Assembly: GCA_012511645.1 (NCBI GenBank)
Contig: JAAZFP010000169.1
Span: forward strand, 1 to 17,738
DNA: 17,738 bases
Direction: 5' to 3'
Origin: Microbacteriaceae bacterium
GTDB lineage: Bacteria > Actinomycetota > Actinomycetes > Actinomycetales > Microbacteriaceae
Below are positions 14,188 through 17,738 of this stretch, in pieces (the first letter of the stretch is position 1; each line of letters begins with the position of its first letter). The position numbers and the translations under genes were made by a program. The notes beneath the pieces were generated by a model. The model was given only the letters and a program-made list of their open reading frames with translations. It did not search any database and was not told the DNA's origin.

Positions 14188-15098
14188 GACTCAGGCTCGT
14201 GATGGGTGAGGTCTGGAATGGCCTGCGCCGCAACCTTTCCGTGGTTATTTCGGTGATCCTCGTGACGTTTGTGTCGCTCACCTTCGTCGGTGCGGCAATT
14301 TTGATGCAGCTGCAGGTGCAGCTGATGAAGACCTTCTGGTATGACCGTGCGCACGTCGCAATCTACCTGTGCACGCAGTTTGACCAGAGCGCGACCTGTG
14401 ATGGCACGGCTGCCGGCGACGAGCAAATCGACGCGGTCGAATCGGCGCTGAATGATCCCGTGCTCGCGCCCTACATCGAGGACTTTATCTTCGTGAACCA
14501 CGAAGACGCCTACAAAGAGTTTCAACAGCAGTTTGAGGGCAACCCCATTCTCGATATCACTCGCCCCGAGCAGTTGAACCAGACGTTCTGGGTAAAGCTC
14601 GAAGACCCCTCGAGGTCAGCGATCATTCAAGAGAATTTTTCTGGGGTGCCCGGGGTGCAGAGCGTGAGCGACCAACGCAGTTTGCTCGATCGAATTTTTC
14701 TCTTTTTGGGAGTTGCCAGCTACACCGCCATCGCCATCGCGGGGTTGATGCTGATTGCGGCAGTGCTGCTCATCTCAACCACCATTCGGCTGTCGGCGTT
14801 TTCTCGCAGGCGAGAGATTGGCATTATGCGCTTGGTGGGCGCTTCAAACCGATTCATTCAGACCCCATTTATTATTGAGGGCATTGTGGCTGCGCTCATT
14901 GGCTCGGTGCTCGCCGGAGTTGCCTCGGTCGCCGTGGTGAAGTTCTTTGTGCAGGATTTCCTCGTGGCGAACGTGCCGTTTACGAGCTATATCACGGTTG
15001 AGCAGTCGCTCATCGTGCCGCCGATCTTGATCATTGTGGGTGTGGTGCTCAGCGCGATCGCGGCAAAGGTGGCTATTAGCCGGTACCTGCGGGTGTAA
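14184..15098 (+). CDS. ftsX: cell division membrane protein FtsX
   Basis: This 304-aa membrane protein works with FtsE and activates peptidoglycan hydrolases outside the membrane. The layout is typical: a short cytoplasmic N-terminus, membrane span 1 (about 18-42), a large extracellular domain (about 44-172) and three C-terminal spans (about 176-199, 228-255 and 276-296). The signature SRRREIGIMRLVGASNRFIQTPFIIEG falls in 207-233. Two cysteines in the extracellular domain (C63 and C72) are placed to form a disulphide. The ATG overlaps the ftsE stop (ATGA), ensuring coupled synthesis. Length and topology match actinobacterial FtsX. Confidence 0.96.
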   Translation: MRLRLVMGEVWNGLRRNLSVVISVILVTFVSLTFVGAAILMQLQVQLMKTFWYDRAHVAIYLCTQFDQSATCDGTAAGDEQIDAVESALNDPVLAPYIEDFIFVNHEDAYKEFQQQFEGNPILDITRPEQLNQTFWVKLEDPSRSAIIQENFSGVPGVQSVSDQRSLLDRIFLFLGVASYTAIAIAGLMLIAAVLLISTTIRLSAFSRRREIGIMRLVGASNRFIQTPFIIEGIVAALIGSVLAGVASVAVVKFFVQDFLVANVPFTSYITVEQSLIVPPILIIVGVVLSAIAAKVAISRYLRV

Positions 15099-15120
15099 TC
15101 GGTTGCCCACCAACCCGGTC

Positions 15121-15126
15121 TAGACT
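15121..15126 (+). promoter_or_regulatory. possible -10 box for smpB, leaderless arrangement
   Basis: TAGACT fits TANNNT and ends 7 nt before the ATG at 15134, so transcription would start at or next to the A of the start codon. Only a weak GGA precedes the ATG. Confidence 0.4.
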
Positions 15127-15133
15127 GGACGGT

Positions 15134-15610
15134 ATGCCAAAAGAGACCGGTCAGAAGCTGATCGCGTCGAACAAGAAGGCGCGGCACGATTACCACATTC
15201 TCGACACGTTTGAGGCGGGAATGGTGCTTACCGGCAGCGAGGTGAAATCGCTGCGTATGGGCCGTGCGTCGCTGGTCGACGGGTATGTCTTCATCGAGAA
15301 CGGTGAAGCGTGGCTCGATGCTGCCTACATCCCCGAGTATCTCAACGGTTCGTGGACCAACCACGCGCCGCGGCGCAAGCGCAAGCTGCTGCTGCACCGG
15401 CAGCAGATCGACAAGCTCTACCAGAAAACGCGCGAGGGTGGCATGACGATCGTGCCGCTGAAGCTGTACTTCTCTGATGGTCGTGCAAAGGTAGAGATCG
15501 CGCTCGCGAAGGGTAAGAAAGAGTACGACAAGCGGCAAACGCTTCGCGAGAAGCAGGATCGCCGTGAGGCGGAGCGTGCGATCGCGTCCCGTAAGCGGAT
15601 GGGCGAGTAG
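15134..15610 (+). CDS. smpB: SsrA (tmRNA)-binding protein SmpB
   Basis: This 158-aa partner of tmRNA in trans-translation rescues ribosomes stalled on non-stop mRNAs. Typical blocks are the N-terminal NKKARHDYHILDTFEAG (13-29), GSEVKSLRMGRASLVDGY (34-51) and RRKRKLLLHRQQIDKL (80-95). The C-terminal tail is lysine/arginine-rich (KGKKEYDKRQTLREKQDRRE) and enters the mRNA channel. Length is normal. The gene lies 35 nt after ftsX in the conserved prfB-ftsE-ftsX-smpB order. The tmRNA gene is not in the 207-nt gap that follows, which is too short for it. Confidence 0.97.
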   Translation: MPKETGQKLIASNKKARHDYHILDTFEAGMVLTGSEVKSLRMGRASLVDGYVFIENGEAWLDAAYIPEYLNGSWTNHAPRRKRKLLLHRQQIDKLYQKTREGGMTIVPLKLYFSDGRAKVEIALAKGKKEYDKRQTLREKQDRREAERAIASRKRMGE

Positions 15611-15630
15611 CTTCCAGCGACGTTCTGTGC

Positions 15631-15660
15631 CTCGCGTGAGCCGTTGTGGGCGGCCGCGAG
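15631..15660 (+). terminator. probable hairpin terminator after smpB
   Basis: CTCGCG (15631-15636) and GCCG (15640-15643) pair with CGGC (15651-15654) and CGCGAG (15655-15660), giving 10 bp with a 3-nt TGA bulge and a 7-nt loop. It lies 20 nt beyond the smpB stop and lacks a T run. Confidence 0.45.
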
Positions 15661-15700
15661 CCCCCGTACCGTGCTCCAAGTGCTCGTCCTTGTCCTGCGC

Positions 15701-15729
15701 TTGGCAAAATGGGTGCAACCCTCTACACT
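15701..15729 (+). promoter_or_regulatory. promoter of the FAD-dependent monooxygenase
   Basis: TTGGCA (15701-15706) and TACACT (15724-15729) are separated by exactly 17 nt, a good match to the primary sigma factor consensus. The predicted start is near 15736, about 80 nt before the ATG. Confidence 0.6.
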
Positions 15730-15751
15730 TGCTGTGCAATAGTTGGGGCAT

Positions 15752-15770
15752 TTGTTCAGATAGTGAACAA
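15752..15770. promoter_or_regulatory. perfect inverted repeat, likely operator of the monooxygenase gene
   Basis: TTGTTCA, spacer GATAG, TGAACAA is a perfect 7-5-7 inverted repeat. It begins about 16 nt downstream of the predicted start, where a bound repressor would block elongation or promoter clearance. Dimeric regulators of aromatic catabolism (IclR, MarR or GntR type) bind sites of this size. No such regulator gene lies inside the window. Confidence 0.55.
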
Positions 15771-15817
15771 TTCGTGAGTGTTTTTCCCCAGACACCACAG
15801 TGAGGTGAGGAGACCAC

Positions 15818-17728
15818 ATGCAGTTCCACCATTTCGGGTATGTCTCGACCGACCCCAGGATCCTGCCAGCGGCAGGTGTCGGACTTGACCGGCCTGATGA
15901 GCTTCCCGACGAGGTGGATGTGCTCATCGTTGGCTCCGGTCCGGCGGGTGTGGCAGCGCACGCGCAGCTCGCGATGTTCCCGGGGGTGACCACACGTCTC
16001 GTCGAACGTCGTGATGGCAGGTTGGTCATTGGTCAGGCAGACGGAGTGCAGGCGCGCAGCGTCGAGACATTTCAAGCCTTCGGGTTCGCGCCGCAGATTA
16101 TCCAAGAGGCCTACCAGATCACCGAGACTGCGTTTTGGAACCCAGACCCAGCGAACCCCGAGAACATCATTCGCACCGATGTCACTCCAGATGATCCCTC
16201 AGACATCAGCGAGTTTCCACACCTCGTCGTCAACCAAGCGCGCGTCATCGACTACTTTGCCGATTACGCGCGAAATGCACCAGCGCGCGCAGAGATCGAC
16301 TATGGCTGGAACTTTGAAACGCTCGAGGTGACCGGTGAGGGCGAGTACCCGGTGAAGGTCACGCTGCGACGAGTGACCGGGATCAGCGGAGCAGGCATCA
16401 ACGCTGCGGGGCTGGAGACCCACGGCGCGAGCGAAGAGAAGATCGTGCATGCCAAGGTTGTCATCGGGGCCGATGGCGCCAGGTCCGCGGTGCGGTCATC
16501 CATCGGCGGATCGCTGCGGGGCGACCAGTCCTATCACGCGTGGGGCGTGATTGACATGCTCGCAGAGACCGACTTCCCGGATGTGCGCAAGAAGTCGATT
16601 ATTCACTCTCAGCGCGGCAGCATTCTGCACATTCCGCGTGAGGGCAATCACCTGTTCCGCGTGTACGTTGACCTGGGCGAGGTCGACGAGAACGACGGCG
16701 GCAAGGTGCGTGAGACACCGCTTGAGACGGTGATCGAACGGGCAAACCAGATCATGCACCCCTACACGCTTGACGTGAAAAATGTGGTGTGGAACAGCGT
16801 CTACGAGGTCGCGCACCGTCTCACCGACCGGTTTGATGATGCCGCCACCTCGCCAGACGGATTGGCTCGGGTGTTCCTGCTCGGCGACGCCTGCCACACG
16901 CACAGTGCGAAGGCGGGACAGGGCATGAACGTCTCGAAGCAGGACGGATGGAACCTCGCCTGGAAGCTCGGCTATGTGCTGGAGGGTCGCAGTCCGCAGT
17001 CGCTCCTGCAGACCTACTCAGATGAGCGTCAGGTCACCGCAAAGAACCTCATCGATCTTGACCTTGAATGGTCGACGCTGATGGCAAAGAAGCCGGAGGA
17101 GTTTGACTCGCCTGGCCAAGTTGCGGAGTTCTATGTGCAGACCGCTGAGTTCCCTGCGGGATTCATGACCGAGTATGCGCCCTCAGCCCTGACCTCGGGG
17201 AGCGCGCGCCAAGATCTCGCCACTGGCTTCCCGCTCGGGAAGCGATTCAAGTCGGTGCGGACGACGCGCGTCTCGGATGCCGTGCCCGTGCACCTGGGTC
17301 ATCACCATAGGGCCGATGGTCGCATCCGGATCTACGCATTCGCAGACGCAGAGCACACCCATCTGAACGCGTGGGCCGACTGGATGCTGACCGCCGAAGA
17401 CTCGCCGATTCGCCGGTTCACTCCTGCAGAAGCCGACCTCGACTCGGTGTTCGACGTGAAAGTTGTCTACCAGCAGCCTCATCATGAGGTCGCACTCGAG
17501 GCAGTGCCGAAGCTGTTCTTGCCGAAGAGTGGCCCGTTTCAGCTCACTGACTACGAGAAGGTGTATACGGCGATCGCCGATGACGATATTTTCACGCAGC
17601 GCGGGGTGAGTCGTGATGGCGCAATCGTGGTGGTGCGACCTGACCAATATGTCTCGCACCTGTTGCCGCTGACCGCTCGAGACGAACTCACGGAGTACTT
17701 CGCAGGCTTCCTGAGCGAACAAGCCTGA
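15818..17728 (+). CDS. FAD-dependent aromatic hydroxylase (phenol 2-monooxygenase / 3-hydroxybenzoate 4-monooxygenase type)
   Basis: This 636-aa flavoprotein probably uses NADPH and O2 to hydroxylate a phenolic compound. It has the FAD-binding GSGPAG (39-44, in VDVLIVGSGPAG), the GQADGVQARSVETFQAFG block (72-89), whose D75 aligns with the catalytic Asp of phenol hydroxylases, the GADG motif (217-220, VVIGADGARSAVR) and the ribityl-binding GDACHTHSAKAGQGMN (356-371). The C-terminal third (about 460-636, from TGFPLGKRF) is the thioredoxin-like domain of this family. Overall it resembles MobA-type 3-hydroxybenzoate 4-monooxygenases in length and block order. GAGGAG at 15807-15812 lies 5 nt before the ATG. 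It has its own promoter and operator and no aromatic-pathway neighbour in view, so the substrate is not assigned. Confidence 0.92.
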   Translation: MQFHHFGYVSTDPRILPAAGVGLDRPDELPDEVDVLIVGSGPAGVAAHAQLAMFPGVTTRLVERRDGRLVIGQADGVQARSVETFQAFGFAPQIIQEAYQITETAFWNPDPANPENIIRTDVTPDDPSDISEFPHLVVNQARVIDYFADYARNAPARAEIDYGWNFETLEVTGEGEYPVKVTLRRVTGISGAGINAAGLETHGASEEKIVHAKVVIGADGARSAVRSSIGGSLRGDQSYHAWGVIDMLAETDFPDVRKKSIIHSQRGSILHIPREGNHLFRVYVDLGEVDENDGGKVRETPLETVIERANQIMHPYTLDVKNVVWNSVYEVAHRLTDRFDDAATSPDGLARVFLLGDACHTHSAKAGQGMNVSKQDGWNLAWKLGYVLEGRSPQSLLQTYSDERQVTAKNLIDLDLEWSTLMAKKPEEFDSPGQVAEFYVQTAEFPAGFMTEYAPSALTSGSARQDLATGFPLGKRFKSVRTTRVSDAVPVHLGHHHRADGRIRIYAFADAEHTHLNAWADWMLTAEDSPIRRFTPAEADLDSVFDVKVVYQQPHHEVALEAVPKLFLPKSGPFQLTDYEKVYTAIADDDIFTQRGVSRDGAIVVVRPDQYVSHLLPLTARDELTEYFAGFLSEQA

Positions 17729-17729
17729 T

Positions 17730-17738
17730 ATGGCGGGA
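17730..17738 (+). CDS. possible start of a further gene (partial)
   Basis: ATG-GCG-GGA begins 1 nt after the monooxygenase stop. Tight spacing like that in the pot operon suggests a coupled downstream gene, perhaps of the same aromatic pathway. Only three codons are visible and there is no strong ribosome binding site. Confidence 0.2.

Noticed and set aside
15611..15817. tmRNA (ssrA) gene after smpB
   Set aside because: The gap is 207 nt, too short for tmRNA, and holds a hairpin, a promoter and an operator instead.
14987..16105. 372-aa minus-strand open frame across ftsX end, smpB and the monooxygenase start
   Set aside because: It is antisense to three confidently identified genes, shows no family motif and spans the terminator and promoter between them.

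Overview
The window is chromosomal DNA from a moderately high-G+C actinomycete (about 60% G+C by eye). It is most likely a member of Micrococcales, probably Microbacteriaceae. The evidence is the hom-thrB-rho-prfA order, a Rho with a long Ala/Glu/Lys-rich disordered N-terminus, a prfB with no frameshift site, a prfB-ftsE-ftsX-smpB block, 4-nt ATGA/GTGA overlaps and frequent GTG starts. The genus cannot be fixed from the sequence alone.

Region 1 (1-5511, plus strand) is housekeeping. It holds the possible last codons of an upstream gene (perhaps lysA), hom and thrB (threonine branch, translationally coupled), rho and prfA. It ends in a strong intrinsic terminator facing a second strong hairpin that serves the opposite strand. 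thrC, rpmE and prmC, which accompany these genes in some other actinobacteria, are absent. The ATPase domain of Rho carries many substitutions, several reversing charge, at positions that are near-invariant in other Rho proteins. This is the most unusual signal in the window.

Region 2 (5534-11874) is a compact polyamine cassette. On the minus strand, an Lrp/AsnC-type regulator is followed after 2 nt by a class III aminotransferase of the putrescine/omega-amino-acid type. Divergent from it, across a 423-nt regulatory gap, is a tightly packed potD-potA-potB-potC operon: a Tat lipoprotein binding protein, an ATPase and two permeases. The simplest reading is that the transporter imports putrescine/spermidine-like amines, the aminotransferase starts their degradation and the regulator controls one or both units. 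No aminobutyraldehyde dehydrogenase is present.

Region 3 (11894-15660) is again housekeeping. A long hairpin separates potC from prfB (RF2). Then come ftsE with a C-terminal tail of about 125 residues, ftsX (ATGA overlap) and smpB. prfB, ftsE and smpB lack clear Shine-Dalgarno sequences and have TANNNT hexamers 7-10 nt before the ATG, so leaderless mRNAs are possible. The two release-factor genes thus flank the polyamine cassette.

Region 4 (15661-17738) is accessory. It holds a complete FAD-dependent aromatic hydroxylase of the phenol 2-monooxygenase / 3-hydroxybenzoate 4-monooxygenase type. Its promoter is well formed, and a perfect 7-5-7 inverted repeat sits just downstream of the predicted transcription start. 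A further gene may begin at the right edge.

No tRNA, rRNA, tmRNA, insertion sequence, prophage or CRISPR array was found.
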